Shown piece after piece: positions 11,432 through 22,970 of a stretch of DNA of 64,000 bases (within the stretch, counting starts at the first letter, position 1; each line of letters begins with the position of its first letter). A model generated the notes under the pieces. It was not told the origin of the DNA, made no database searches, and saw only the letters and a program-made list of their open reading frames with translations. Origin of the DNA: Prorocentrum cordatum (Eukaryota > Sar > Dinophyceae > Prorocentrales > Prorocentraceae); assembly GCA_963575745.1 (NCBI GenBank), contig CAUYUJ010018324.1, positions 89,753 to 153,752 on the forward strand, written 5' to 3'. The translations under genes and the position numbers were made by a program.

Positions 11432-12454
11432 CGTACCCTTTCCTCTGTACCGTCCTCCACGGGGACTGAGACGGCGGCCCCCAGCGTTGCGACTTCGTCT
11501 GGGCCGGGCCCCGTTGCAGCGCCCGCGACTCCGAGCCCCCTCTCGACCTCTTCGGATCGCCTCTCCCAGAATAGTTTCCTCGGGCCTCCCGTGGCTCCGC
11601 AGGGTCCTGCGGAAACTCCGCTAACTCTTTTCCGTCTTCGGCCCCGAGAGGGGGCCCTTTGGGTGGCCCGAGTCTTTTTTTGAACTCTCGAAGTCACCTG
11701 GAGAGGCTTCGCTTGGTTAAGGCCGTCCCCCTCCGCGGCTTGGACCCCTCCCTCCCGTTTCTTTTCTCTCTCCTCCTGGGCCCCTTGGGGCGGCCTCCTG
11801 GTCCTTGCCCCTCTCTGCCTGCCCGCGGCCTCCGTCCTCGGGGTTTCGACGTCGACGGAGCTTGTCAAGTTTACCTCCCAATTTTGCCTCGATCCAACGG
11901 CCCAGCCCTGCATTTCAAGCGTTGGGCCCTCCAGACGATGTAGGGGGTGGGTGGGGGCCTGCGTGCACCGAGTGCCATTTGTGACGAGAATCGTCTCGTC
12001 TCCGCACCCTCTAGATGCGAGTCGGCTACGAAGCGGGACGCAGTTGCCTCAAGCCAGCATGGATCTGCAGAACCCGCTGACACGCCTTTGCAGAGTCGCT
12101 CGTTCGCTCATTAGATCAAGGGGCCTCTCTCGGGTTTGCTCTCCGGCTCAGCGGGGAAGCGCCAGCGGGGGATCAGGGGGGCTACAGGTATTGGCACACA
12201 GTTTCGAGCGCTTGAGTCGCCAGGGGTGGCCAATAGAGTTGTTTTAATCGTTCCCGTATTGGTTTGAAATCGAAGCAATATTGTGGGATGGCGATCATGC
12301 AATGCCGAGCGGGGGCTCACGCATCAGCGCCCTGGGCGATTGTTAGTACATATGGGGTTCCAGCCCCGCTCATGGGCGTCTTAGTCATCGTCTTCTGTTT
12401 TCCACTATACAGGCACGTATGTATACGCCAACCAATAACCAATCAAAGGGGGGG
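11432..12454. other. Unclassified GC-rich stretch
   Basis: No tandem repeat. Short frames such as 11,402-11,683 and 11,659-11,943 look mildly coding-like but are broken and unrecognised, so at most they are fragments of a decayed gene. Confidence 0.3.
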
Positions 12455-13020
12455 TACCGATGACGATGATGATAACAGTTACGATGATGATGCTTATGAT
12501 GATGATTCTGATGATGATGATATTAATGATGATGACGGTGACGATGACGATGCGAATGATGATGCTGAGGATGATGAAGAAGAAGATGACGATGCTGGGG
12601 GTGATGATCGTGATGCTGATGCCAATGCCAATGTTGGTGATGCTGGTGACGGTGATGCTGATGATGATGGTGATGATGATACTGATGGTGGTGATGCTGA
12701 TGATGACGATGATGATGATTATGATGGTAATGGCGATGATGATACTGATGATGCTGATGATGCTGATGCTGATGATGATGATGCTGATGCTGATGATGCT
12801 AATGCTAATGGTGAACATTGTGATACTGATGGTTTTGATGATGCTGATGCTGCTGCTGCTGATGATAATGCTACAGACGCTTCTGGTGATGATGGTTTGT
12901 GGTTGATGGTTGGCGGGTGGTGGTTGGTGATATGGTGGATGGCGATTATTGATGAATGATGGTGGGTGATGGATGGTTGATGATGGTGATCTTGGTGGCG
13001 GTGGTGGTGGCGACGATGAA
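12455..13020 (+). repeat. GAT trinucleotide array 1
   Basis: Imperfect GATGATGCT/GATGATGAC triplets. Frames stay open as poly-Asp, poly-Met or poly-Ile depending on strand and phase, which is typical of a triplet microsatellite. The end grades into TGGTGG repeats. Confidence 0.9.
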
Positions 13021-13810
13021 GAGGAGGACGAGGACGAGGGCTCCGTGTCGGCCGGGCCGCCCCTTCGTCGTAGGGGCGCCCTCCCGGGGCACAGGCCGCT
13101 ACCTTCGAGCTCGGGGGCCCTGGCGAGCTGACGGAGGCGCTAAGCCCGGGAGTGCGGGAGCGGGGGTGGGGGGCAGCCTTGGGTTGAGCGCTCGGCAGAA
13201 GTGGGGTTTTCGCTTACATTCGCGCGCAAGCTGCCCGCATGAGGTCGCGAGTGGGCGCCCTCGTTTTCCAATGCAGCGTGCCGTGCTGGCGGCCCGCGCA
13301 AGCCACCGTGAAGAGGTCGCTACGTCATTTCGCGCAAGACCTTTATAATTTCGTCGCTTATGTAGCCTTGAACGGCCCCTGCACTGAGCTGCCACCGCGG
13401 GCAAACGGGGATGGAAAGGTGCAGTCTGTGCTTATCGTGGAACAGGCAGTGGCATCAACATCTGTGGATTTGGGCGGGAACCCTCTCTCTCGGATTTGTG
13501 CTGGAACCCGTTGGCGGCGCCTATGGCGCGGCCCCTGGCGCGCTCCGCACGCCAGGGATGGGGTCCAGCGTCGACCCAAGTAATCTGCGCGGACCTCCAA
13601 AAGTTCACGTTTATGCCTTTGATTGTTCCTCGACCTCATTTCCTCCCACTTTAGAGCGAAAATTCGGCTCGAGGAATGAGCATCGTACCGCGGCCTGGGC
13701 CGGAGAGCCACCCTTCCGAGGTGGCGGCGCAAGGGCGCCGAGATTCTCGCGCGCCACACATCTCGGTTGGCGCGACGCGCGAAGCTCCGCTTCCGACGAG
13801 AGGTGTGTTC
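13021..13810. other. GC-rich spacer between the GAT arrays
   Basis: About 800 bp of non-repetitive GC-rich sequence. Overlapping frames exist on both strands, but none has a recognisable domain, splice context or codon pattern. Confidence 0.4.
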
Positions 13811-14190
13811 GAAGGTGTTGATGATATTGATCGTATGCTGCTGTTGGTGGTGATGGTGTTGATGGTGGTAATGATGGTGATGCTAGTTTTGATGATGCTG
13901 CTGCTGCTGATGATGATGATGCAGATGATGATGCGGATCGGTGAGACGACGGTGATGACGATGATGATGGTGATGGCGCTGCTGCTGATGATGTTGGTGG
14001 TGCGAGTGACGATGAGGATGATGATCATGATGATGGTGATGATGATGATGATGATGATGCTCATGATCATGCTGATGCTGATGCTGATGCTGATGCTGTT
14101 GATGCTGCTGATGGTGATGATCAGCGTTATGATGATGACGATGATGGTGGTGATGGTGATGCTGATGCCAATGATCATGTTCCTGATTAT

Positions 14191-14262
<72 letters not shown>

Positions 14263-14316
14263 ACTGATGGTGATCATGGTGATGATAATGATACGGATGC
14301 TGATTATGGTGACTGC

Positions 14317-14349
<33 letters not shown>

Positions 14350-14735
14350 CGATGCTGATGCTGATGTTGGTGCTTATGCTGATAATAAGTTTTATGATGC
14401 TGATGACGGTGGTGATGATTACGATAATGATTGCGACGATGTTGATGGTGATGACGATGATGCTGAGGGTGATGGTGTTGGTTATTGTGATGGTGATGGT
14501 GATGGTGATAAGGATGGTATGGTGATGGCGAGTGCGAGGGTGATGATGATGGTGATGCTGAGGGTGACGATGATGATGATCAGGGTGAATATGGATGAAT
14601 ATGACGATGACGATGTTGATTCTGATGTTTATGATGCTGGTGATGATTATGATTATGAGGGCGATGATTATGCTGATGATGTTGATGATGCTGATGATGA
14701 TGATGATCATGAAGAAGGTGGTGGTGGTGATGTTG
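13811..14735 (+). repeat. GAT trinucleotide array 2
   Basis: The same triplet family as array 1, with near-pure (GAT)n runs around 14,191-14,262 and 14,317-14,348. Open frames on both strands consist of Met/Asp or His/Ile runs and are rejected as genes. Confidence 0.9.
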
Positions 14736-15350
14736 TTGTTGTTGTGCTCTTACAGTGCGCTTGTCTACACGAGCTTATGACAGATCAGGTGCAAGCTCGG
14801 GCGGCACTCGCCTACACCGCTCAGAGTGGCCTCGCTTTGGAAGACAGCATCTCCACAGCACCGCAGGTGTTGTGGATTTTTGAGTCCTTCGGGTGCCTTT
14901 GCGAGGTTCTTCGTGCACTTCAGATTTCTCGGGCCGCCTCCAGAGGAGGGAGTGAGGGGTAGGGAGCAGGGAGGGAAGTGGGAGGGAGGAGGCAGTAGGT
15001 GCAACATTCATAGCAAGGATGCGTAGCTCTCCGAGAAGTGGGGATTCTCCAGTGGCGGTCGGGGGTCCGCCGCGTGGCACGATTGACTTTCGAAGTGCAG
15101 CGTTGACCGGAGACAGAAGCAGAGAGAAAGCGAGAGAGAGAGAGAGAGAGAAGGAGGGCTGGGGAGGGAAGGAGGAAGGGAGGGAAGGAGGGAGGAACGG
15201 CGAGAGAGGAAGCGACCGGCAGTCCCAACAGTGTGGAAGGACGACCCCCTATGACGCCGTGGTGGCGCCCTCTGTTTTCTGGGGGGGACAGCAACAACAT
15301 CTACCAGACCACCCCCCTGACAGTCTTGTTTCTGCCCCCCCCTCCCCCCA
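14736..15350. other. Unclassified stretch with GA-rich patch
   Basis: Non-repetitive apart from a GA/GGGA-rich tract near 15,121-15,215. No supported gene. Confidence 0.4.
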
Positions 15351-15475
15351 AAAGCTCTCTGGAAGAAGCCTCACGGCCTCTCGTGATAACCTCGCGGTTT
15401 TTGGGCGTGTTTCTGCACATCTTCGGCACGTCCCAACCAGCAGCTTGGAATGGCGCCCCCCATGCCGCCGTGACA
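15351..15475 (+). repeat. ~125 bp dispersed repeat, copy 1
   Basis: Shared features include GGAAGAAGCC, CCTCGCGG, CATCTTCGGCACGTCCCA and CCCCCATGCCGCCGTG. Related copies lie at 16,762-16,888 and, truncated, at 16,975-17,062. They flank the TG tract, the inverted short repeat and the 38 bp array, so they may bound a composite block. Confidence 0.6.
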
Positions 15476-15478
15476 GCA

Positions 15479-15589
<111 letters not shown>

Positions 15590-15595
15590 CGCGTG

Positions 15596-15735
15596 GGTCA
15601 CTTTACAACCAGAATGCCACTTTACATCCGAGCTGGGGCACTTTACAACCAGCATGGATGGTAATGTTCCCAGAAGGGCACTTTCTAATCAGGAAGGTCG
15701 CTTCACAACCCGGCAACCAAGCGTACATTAACGAC
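15596..15735 (+). repeat. CACTTTACAACC short repeat, forward arm
   Basis: Four to five units of about 20-35 bp carry CACTTTACAACCAG or close variants. The reverse complement (GGTTGTAAAGTGGCC) recurs at 16,495-16,690, making an inverted pair around the 38 bp array. Confidence 0.65.
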
Positions 15736-16024
15736 ACACGCGCTTAAATTTCCGAAATCTCCGTGGGGCCAAATGAGAGGCACATCTCGGTATCTGAAGC
15801 GTGTTAGACGTAAAGTGCCTCGTCTGAAGCAAAAATATGTAAAGCAGCGGATTCCGAATCCATTCAATCGGAGTCTTACTGTAATCATATTTGTACATTT
15901 CCGAGCGTGATCCTATTGACACCAGACGAGCCCATTGGAATTGAATCGTGTTCGTTGCAGGATAATGATCGGAATGAGAAGGAGAAATGATGAAGGAGGA
16001 GAGTATCGGAGACGAAGGGAGCGG

Positions 16025-16490
16025 AAGCTCTCAGAAGCTTTAAAAGCCTCTGTAGAGCGCTCAGAAGCTCCAGAAGCTTCTGCAGAGCGCTCACGCGCCC
16101 ACAAGCTGAGAAGCCTGTACAACGCGCTCAAGTGCTCACAAGCTCAGAAGTTTTTGCAAAGCGCTCAGAAGCTTTAGAAGCCTCGACAAAGCGCTCAGGC
16201 GCCCGGAAACCTCAGAAGCCCCTGCAGAGCGCACAGGCGCTCTGTAATTTTGGAAGCCTCTGCAGAGCGCGCAGGTACTCAGAAACCTCAGAAGCATCTG
16301 TAGAGCGCACGGGCGCTCAGACACCTCCGAAGCCTTGACAAGGGGTTCGGGCGCTCGGAAGCCCCAGAAACCTTTGCTGAGTGCTCAGAGACCTCCGGCG
16401 CCAATGCAGAGCGCTCAGAAGCCCTGAAGCCTCTGCGGAGCGCACAGGCACCCAGACACCTCTGAAGCCTCTGCAGAGCGTTCAGGTGCT
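16025..16490 (+). repeat. ~38 bp tandem array
   Basis: About 12 diverged copies of a unit with GCCTCTGCAGAGCGCTCAG and CGCTCAGAAACCTCAGAA. The copies follow one another from the A-rich flank to the inverted short-repeat arm. Confidence 0.8.
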
Positions 16491-16494
16491 TCTG

Positions 16495-16690
16495 AGCGCT
16501 GGTTGTAAAGTGGCCGCTTTGGTTGTAAAGCGCACCGTCCGGGTTGCGAAGCCGATTTTCCTGGTTCTGAAGGGGTTGCTCTCAAGAGGAACATCATATG
16601 AGTTGATATTTTGCTGGTGGTTGTATAGTGGCCCATCTCGGTTGTAAAGTGTCGTTCTGGTTGCAAAGAGACCCAATCTCGGGGAGGGGG
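16495..16690 (-). repeat. CACTTTACAACC short repeat, reverse arm
   Basis: Units GGTTGTAAAGTGG, GGTTGTAAAGCG, GGTTGTATAGTGG and GGTTGTAAAGTG are the reverse complement of the units at 15,596-15,735. Confidence 0.65.
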
Positions 16691-16761
16691 GGGGGGAACA
16701 TTTTGCAATGCACATACATATCGGCCATACTCCCCCTTGGCCGTGTGCCCCCCACCACCCA

Positions 16762-17062
16762 CAGGCTTCTCGAAGAAGCCGCAGGGCCTCCTGTGAGAAC
16801 TTCGTGGCTTCTGGGAGTAATTCTGCGCATCGTCGGCACGTCCCAGCCAAGAGTCTGGAAGGACGCCCCCCATGCCGCCGTGGTGGCACCTTTCGAATGG
16901 AGTGTGGTGGGGGATGACAAGCATTGTCATACCCCCCCATTGGCATTCCCCCCCCTTCAAAATCACAAACAAGGCCTCTAGAAGAAGCCTGAGGGCCCCT
17001 CGAGACAACCTCGCGGCTTCTGAGGGTGTCTTCGCGCATCCGCGGCATATCCCAGAGCCCGT
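16762..17062 (+). repeat. ~125 bp dispersed repeat, copies 2 and 3
   Basis: Copy 2 (16,762-16,888) keeps GAAGAAGCCGC, CGTCGGCACGTCCCAGCC and CCCCCATGCCGCCGTG. Copy 3 (16,975-17,062) keeps GAAGAAGCCTGAGGGCC and CCTCGCGGCTTCTG but ends early. Confidence 0.6.
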
Positions 17063-17299
17063 GGGGCCAGCCCCGGAGCCTTTGGGAGAGACGCCAGAGC
17101 TGTTTGGTGATATTTCTTTTTTAGGAGGTGCCTCAAATCATCGCACAGGGGATGAACCATATGGGGGCCACTGCTGGATGTACTGGAGCTTGTTGGGCAA
17201 GACTGTGGGAGAACCTGGTGAGATGTCCTGGGCCTTTTGGAGATGCCCCCGAGCTAATCGGATTAATCTCGTGGGCCTTGTGCGAGGAAATGCTTTGCA

Positions 17300-17690
17300 T
17301 TAGTTGGTCATGCTTGGCACTGTTTGGCATGGAGTGGTCGTGCTGGGCGTTGCTTGGCGTTGGTTGGTTGTGCTTCTTGGTTGTGCTTGGCATTGGTTGG
17401 TCGTACTTGGCATTGCTCGGCATTGCGTGATCATGCTTGACTTGCTTGGCATTTGGCATTGCTTGGTCGTGCTTGGCATTGAATGGTCGTGTTTGGCATT
17501 GCTTCGGGTTGCATGAACGTGTGCGGCATTGGGCGGTCGTCTTTTGCATTGTCTGAGATTGGTTGGTCATGGCGGGCATTGCTTGGCCGTGCTTGGCCTT
17601 GGATGGTCGTGCGTGGCATTGCTTGGCAGTGGTTAGTCGTGCTTGGCAGTGTTTGGCATTGAGGTCGGTCGTGCTTGGCATCGGGGCCTC
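17300..17690 (+). repeat. ~20 bp tandem array (TTGGTCGTGCTTGGCATTG)
   Basis: Around 18 imperfect copies of GGCATTG plus NTTGGTCGTGCTT. A 372-codon minus-strand frame across it (17,133-18,251) is Lys/His/Gln-rich repeat translation. Confidence 0.8.
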
Positions 17691-18469
17691 GGCTAGCCCT
17701 AGGCATTCCTGGACGCCGCCGGTGCGGAACGTGACGTAATCTGGGGCGGGTGGGGCGGCGGCTATCCCGGAAAATGAAAAAAACAGGCTCCAAGGGGAGA
17801 GGGAGGAGGGAGAGAAGGAGGAGTTGGAGGGAGGGCGAGGAGTGCGGGAGGATGCAGGGGGCGAGGAGTGAGGCAGGTCGGGGACGAGGAGCGCGGGAGA
17901 ACGAGGAGCGAGGCAGGGCGTCATCGCCGCCGCCACGAGGCGGAGTGGCAGGAGGGCCGGGACCACTTCGTGTTCGTCGGCACGCTTTTCGACCACGTCG
18001 TCGTGGACTGTCCCCCTGGCCGGGTCGTCGCCGGGCCTGGCTCGACGGGGGGTCTCTTTACCACATCGTTCCACACCCGTCCTCCCTCCTCGTCGTCGCT
18101 CCTTGCGCTTCTCCTCCCTCGTTGCCATCTCCTGCTCTGCCTCCCTCCCGCCTTCGCCCTCCTCCGCCCGCCCGCCTCCACAATGAAACAACATGTTTAC
18201 TACTCTCCTCTTCCTCAGACTCCGGGCTCTCGGCGTCCTTTTTTGTGACAACCGCGTCGCGTATCATCACTTTTTATGCTTATTCCTGTTTTACAATTCT
18301 TGGCGCGTCGCGGATCCCCACCAGCCCATCCAAAGCCAACGCCCAGGCGACTTGAGACGATCATGGAAGCGTAGAAGCAACACTGGGGACGGCGGAGGAG
18401 GAGGGGGGGAGGAGGAGGAGGATGAAGAAAATGAGGAGGAGGAGGAGGAGGAGGAGGAAGAGGAGGGGC
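17691..18469. other. Unclassified stretch with purine and GAG tracts
   Basis: GA-rich near 17,795-17,930 and GAGGAG near 18,390-18,465. The plus frame around 17,936-18,090 is briefly coding-like but has no recognised domain and no supported splice sites. Confidence 0.35.
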
Positions 18470-18490
18470 CCGTAGCAATTTTGGCTCAAG
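18470..18490 (+). other. Relict dinoflagellate spliced leader
   Basis: Twenty of 21 bases match the conserved dinoflagellate SL (CCGTAGC, CATTTTGG, CTCAAG); the only change is C to A at position 8. In living mRNAs this exon is added by trans-splicing. Its presence in genomic DNA 109 bp upstream of a retroelement ORF start marks a spliced transcript that was reverse-transcribed and reinserted. No SL-RNA gene is seen, because no donor or Sm-like site follows. Confidence 0.85.
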
Positions 18491-18598
18491 CAGTTTTGGA
18501 TAAAGTGGCCATTTTCTCAGGGTGGTTGAGTCATCCCGCGAGTGCGGGGGTTCCTCCAGGTGGCTTCCAGGTCTGGGCCCCCTAGTTTTGCGTGCAGC

Positions 18599-19364
18599 AT
18601 GCCCAAGAAGGGCAACAGGAGCCATGTGTGGAAATATGTTTGGGCGTGTCCTAACCAACGGTGCAACGTCAAACATAACAAAACGAGTGGAGGGGCACGT
18701 GCTGGGCTTGTGGAACTCAGAAACCCAAGGCTCCAGGGGTGGTGTTGCCTCCTGCTCTTGGTGGCGTTTGGGGCAAGCGTACGCTCACGGATAAGGAGTT
18801 TGCCTCGTGGGTGCAGCTCGATGACCCACCTTCCGCTCCTTCATGCCGTCCCTCCTCGCAGTCTCATCGGGGCAAGCTTTTGCACCGCCGTGCGGTGGCA
18901 GCGGCGGGGCTGGCGGAGCCCGTCGTGTTGGCAGTGGAGGCCTCGCAGGACGTCGGGACTCTTTCCAGCCAGTTGTTTGCGGTCCGCACTCGGCTCGAGA
19001 AAGCGCGGACGTCGGCGCAGGAGGCGCTCGCCTATGTGGTCGCAGTCGAGGATGAGGTTGCGGAGCTCCAGGAGAAGTGCGACTCTGCCCGCACTCGGGC
19101 GGCGGGGCGTTGGCCGTTCGTGGCCAGGGGGCCCAGGTTGCCCGGGTCCAGCAGGCGAGTCTTGCACTCGACGGCGCAGTGGGCGTGCTCGCGGCGCAAG
19201 GCGGCCAGGCGGCGCAGCTGGCGCAAACCCTGGGCGCCGTCCAGCCTTTGCTCGCGGCCATGGGGGCGCAGCAGGCGCCTGCCGTGCCGCCCGCGGCGCC
19301 AGCCCCAGCGGGGGCAGCGGGTGGTGCGGCCTTGCCACAGGCGCAGCTGCCTGAACAGCAGTAA
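18599..19364 (+). pseudogene. ORF1-like remnant of the retroelement
   Basis: An ATG at 18,599 opens MPKKGNRSHVWKYVWACPNQ, followed by RC and then basic and His residues, which suggests a possible small Cys/His zinc-binding start. The frame shifts near 18,725. The next frame has GKRTLTDKEFASW and a heptad-rich, probable coiled-coil stretch (about 18,930-19,085, with repeated LEKA, AVEDEVAELQE). Another shift leads to an Ala/Gln/Pro-rich end that stops at 19,362-19,364. Basic start, coiled coil and low-complexity tail fit LINE ORF1 proteins, which bind the element RNA. The assignment is by position and composition, not a family match. Confidence 0.45.
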
Positions 19365-20804
19365 CAGTTGGTTCAGGCCCCAGTCGTGCCAAGAGAGCGC
19401 GTTTGTTTAGCGTTGCAATCATGGCGGGCGTCCAGGCGGCGCTGCTTGGGATTGCATCGAGCAGGGTGATCGCGACATGCACGCTCCCGCCGCTCAGCCT
19501 GCAGGCCGAGTCGAGCATGTCGGCGGGCGAGGGCACGCTGCCCTGCTGGGGCTGGGCGATATGCCCCCGCGCCAGTTGGCAGCAGAAGAGGCAGCAGCGG
19601 ATAGTGGGCAGACCCGATGGCGCTGCGGCCGCGCAGCCTCTCCCCAGTAGAGGTCGCGTCGACCACGGCGGTTCTGCGCCGTGGCGCTGCTGCTGGCGGA
19701 CGGCGGCAGCGCGGGTAGCCCGGGGCGGGGATCTCAGGCCCAGGGGGGTGCTCTACGCGACGATCCCTACGGTCGTGGCGACCCAGGCGCTCCCTCGGAC
19801 CCTCGGCGGCGTCCCCCGTTCCAGGCGCGTCGGGGCCCATGGGAGTCCTTTTCTGCGCCTGCGTCGCAGCCAGGGGTGGCCACCATCGGGTCGGGGGGAA
19901 TGCTGGGCGGGCTGCTTCGCGGGTCACCCGCGGCTTTTCATGGCGATCGCCACCCGGGCCATCTCTTGTCTGCGTCATTTTTCTTTGGTGGCGCTCGCTG
20001 CGGCCGTGACGGCCCTCCTGCTGCCTCCTCTGGCCCTTCGGCGGTGCCCCTCCTGCCGGCCTTCTGGGCCAGCCGCGACGCATCTTGCGGATCCCCAGCT
20101 GGGCCGTCCCTCATTGGTGTCGGCTTCATCCGCGGGAGATCGTGGCGGCGCTCAAGGTACGGTGCGCGGTTCGATGCGGCCGGAGCGACTTCGCTGCCCC
20201 CTTGCGGACTCCTCGGCGGCGCCCCTCCGGCCAGGCGCGTCGGGGCCTTCGGGGGCCCCCCCGGCGCCCGGGTCGCAGCCAGGGGCGGGCGTCGCCGAGC
20301 TGGGGGGGGGGCGACGAGCGGGCGCCCGTTTGGGTCAGCCGCGACGCGCCGCGCAGGTCTTCTGCTGGGCCATCTCCCGGCGGAGGCGCCCTCCGAGGCT
20401 GGTCGCGGCGATCGCTGCGACGATAAGAGGAAGGCCTTCACCTCGGCCGCTTGCGACGCCGCCAGCTGGGCCGGCGCGCAGTATTTCTTGCAGGGCGAGG
20501 ATTGCGGCGACGTCGTCGTAATTCCAGAGTTCATCCCGGCTCCGACTTGCCCCCAGGCAGGCTTAGATGGAGTGCCGGGGCGTCGCCGCCCAGGGGCGCG
20601 GGGGGGTGGGGGTGGCTTTCTGGAGGCTTTGCTCTCGCCGCTCGGCCTCGCACTGGCCTCGGAGAGGCTCCGGTTCCCAAGCCCGCTGCCCCTCGCCTTC
20701 TGGGCGGGCGAGCTTAGCGCGGTGCAGTTGCCTTGTCGAAGGCGGTCTCATGGTTGCCTCAGTTTAGTTGATCACGGGCGGTGACCTTACGACGCGCCCT
20801 CTCT

Positions 20805-20982
20805 TATCGCGCAGCAGTTGGGGGGGTCGCTCGAGGCTCTGCGTCGGCCCTCTGTTCTGGGGGGCGACTGGGGCGTGGCCCCGCGGGGGTATATTCAGGC
20901 GTCTGGTCAGCCTGGGGCTCTCGGGGCGATTGTCGCGGTGCCAGGCGCGCGCGCGCGCGTCGAGGTGCGGGGTCTGTAGGCC
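20805..20982 (+). pseudogene. Endonuclease-like (APE/EEP) fragment
   Basis: One plus-strand frame gives QQLGGSLEALRRPSVLGGDW followed by GVAPRGYIQASGQ and an Ala/Val-rich end, with a stop at about 20,977. VLGGDW is close to the GGD(F/W)N motif of exonuclease-endonuclease-phosphatase domains that nick target DNA in LINE elements. The usual Asn after DW is Gly here, which would be expected to weaken or abolish activity. Flanking frames are broken. Confidence 0.45.
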
Positions 20983-22106
20983 AGGGCGAGAAGGACCCCC
21001 CGCGGGATCGGGCCCCCGCCGCTGTCCCCGATCAGCATGCCGCGCGCCCTCCGCCTCAGCGCCTGGGCGTCGTGGTGCGTCGACGCGTTGAACGGCTGGC
21101 TTCTTGGCTGCGCAACGCGCGCCGCTTTGTGTTCGGGGGGTCTGGGGGCCCGGGGGCGCGGGCGCGGTCGGCGGCCGCGCCTGAGTGGCGGCGCCTGCCC
21201 CGCTCGAAAAAGAATGGGAGATCCCGCCCCTATCCTGGCGACCGCTGCATCTGAGTTTGCCTGCGGGAGCGACGCGCATTCTCGCTTTCCCCGGCGCGGC
21301 CGCAGCGGCCGCGCTGGGGGGCGTTGCAGGGCGAAGCGCACGCCCGAGAGCGATTTCTGCCAAGCGCCGCCTCACCTTGGCACCCGACTGAGGAGTTTTC
21401 GCAGCGCGGACGGGCCGGTCGACGGCGCCCGGCGCGGGGGGCCCGCCGCGGCAACCACGCGGGGCTTTGCCGCGATTGGGATGGCCCCCGCAGTCTTGCG
21501 CCAGCCGGGGGCGCAGGTCCCGCGCGGCTTGGGGCCCCTCGGACTTCGGCTCGCCTCCTTCGGGCGCCTCGCGAATGCGGATCCGCTGGCGGCCGGCGCG
21601 GGGGCTGGGAGGGGGCGCCGCCGCGCGGGGTTCGCCGGGCGCGCCTGCAAGACGCGCGGAGAGCCTGCGCGGGCCACCTCCGGCGCCCGCGGCCGCGGGC
21701 CCTCGCCCGCGCGGGCGCGGCGCCCCCGGCCGTGAATGCTTCGAAGACGAGGCTGCGATGGCGGTCGCCGCCGCGGGCGCGCGCGTGGACCTGCCGCGCG
21801 CAGCCTTGGGCCCACTTGCCCGTCTCGCCCTAGCCGCCGCCCGGCGCGCCCCTGACTGAGTGGCGCTGGCCTGCGAGGTTAGGGAGATGCGCGGCGACCG
21901 CCGCTGGGCGCCGCCGATCAGCCGGCCGGCCGCGCGGCCGCCGCCGCGGGGCTCGGCGCGCAAGTGGGCGAAGCGGCTTCATAACCCCCCAGGGCCACGT
22001 TGGTAACGCGCACTGGTGCCGGGAGCGGGGCGCGCGTTCGCGGCGCCCGCGCGTTCCTGGTGGCGAGGGACCGTCGGGCGCAGCGCGATCGGGCAGTGAC
22101 TGCCGA

Positions 22107-22560
22107 GTGATTTGCGCGCGGGATCTCCCCCGACCCGCGTCGCCTCTGGACCTGCATCGGCTGCTGGGAGTCCCGGAGTTCGAGGTCCACGTGCAAATGG
22201 GTCTCGAGGTCCATTTCCACATGTGGAATCGGCCCAGCTCGGAACGATTGGAGGGCGCGCTGTTCGCGGACGGCTCTGCCGTCGCTGGGCACCTCTGGGC
22301 GTCGGCTGGGCGTGGCGGGCAGCGGTGCAGCGCGACCGCTGGGGCGCCCCTGTTGCAGCTGCTCTCGGGCTTGCGCCGCTGGCAACGTGCCCCGGGCAGC
22401 TCGGCCACAACGGAAAGGATTTCGCGATCTGTGCGCTGCCGCGCGCGCCAACGGCGCACCTCGACCTCTTTCGTCGACTGCGCCAGGGCCGCGCCCGCCT
22501 TCCTGCGCGAGCCAGGGGTGCCCCGGGCGACGGGCGGGCCCGCGCGCGGGGGCTATGATG
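22107..22560 (+). pseudogene. RNase H-like fragment of the retroelement
   Basis: The frame contains LEGALFADGSAVAGHLW near 22,250-22,300. The ADGSA segment resembles the first catalytic Asp motif (xDGS) of RNase H domains in non-LTR elements. After a frame change, VGWAWRAAV and GQLGHNGKDFAICAL resemble the next part of such domains. The remaining catalytic residues could not be placed, so this is a decayed copy at best. Confidence 0.4.
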
Positions 22561-22901
22561 GTGCCCCCTTGCGAGCGGCAGCTTCACGGCCACGAGTGTC
22601 CCCGCCCGCGCCGCGCATGCTGGCGTCCAGGCCCAGGGGCGCGAAGTCGCCTCTGAAGCTCCAGTTGCTGAGAGCCGCCTCAGCCAAGCTGGGCGGCGCC
22701 AGACCACGCGCGAGATGCCCGCGGCGCGGGTCGCCAGGTAGATCGCATCCCCCAGCTTTCAGCGGGGCGGATCGCTGGAGACGAACTGGGGCCCATCAGC
22801 GCCGCGGCCGGAAGCGCCTTGTGTCTGTTTTAAGCCCCTGGAGCACCCTGGCTCTCCATCATCCATGCCATCCATCGAGATGGTGTGGATGCCGTTTTCG
22901 C

Positions 22902-22970
22902 GTCTGTAATGTCTGCGTTTGTCTGCGTTTGTCTGTAATGTCTGCGTTTGTCTGCGTTTGCCTGCGTTTT
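22902..22970 (+). repeat. Decamer tail GTCTGCGTTT
   Basis: Consecutive near-decamers GTCTGCGTTT (twice), GTCTGTAAT, GTCTGCGTTT (twice) and GCCTGCGTTT follow the retroelement. Short 3' tandem tails are common in LINEs. The unit shares GTCTGC and the 10 bp period with the large arrays at 39.8-42.4 kb. Confidence 0.75.

Noticed and set aside
13676-14962. 428-codon frame of Met/Asp runs and its 275-codon antisense frame of Ile/His
   Set aside because: Produced by the GAT microsatellite; no non-repetitive coding core.
17133-18251. 372-codon minus-strand frame
   Set aside because: Half of it is the 20 bp repeat; the rest is GC-rich sequence without a recognised family.
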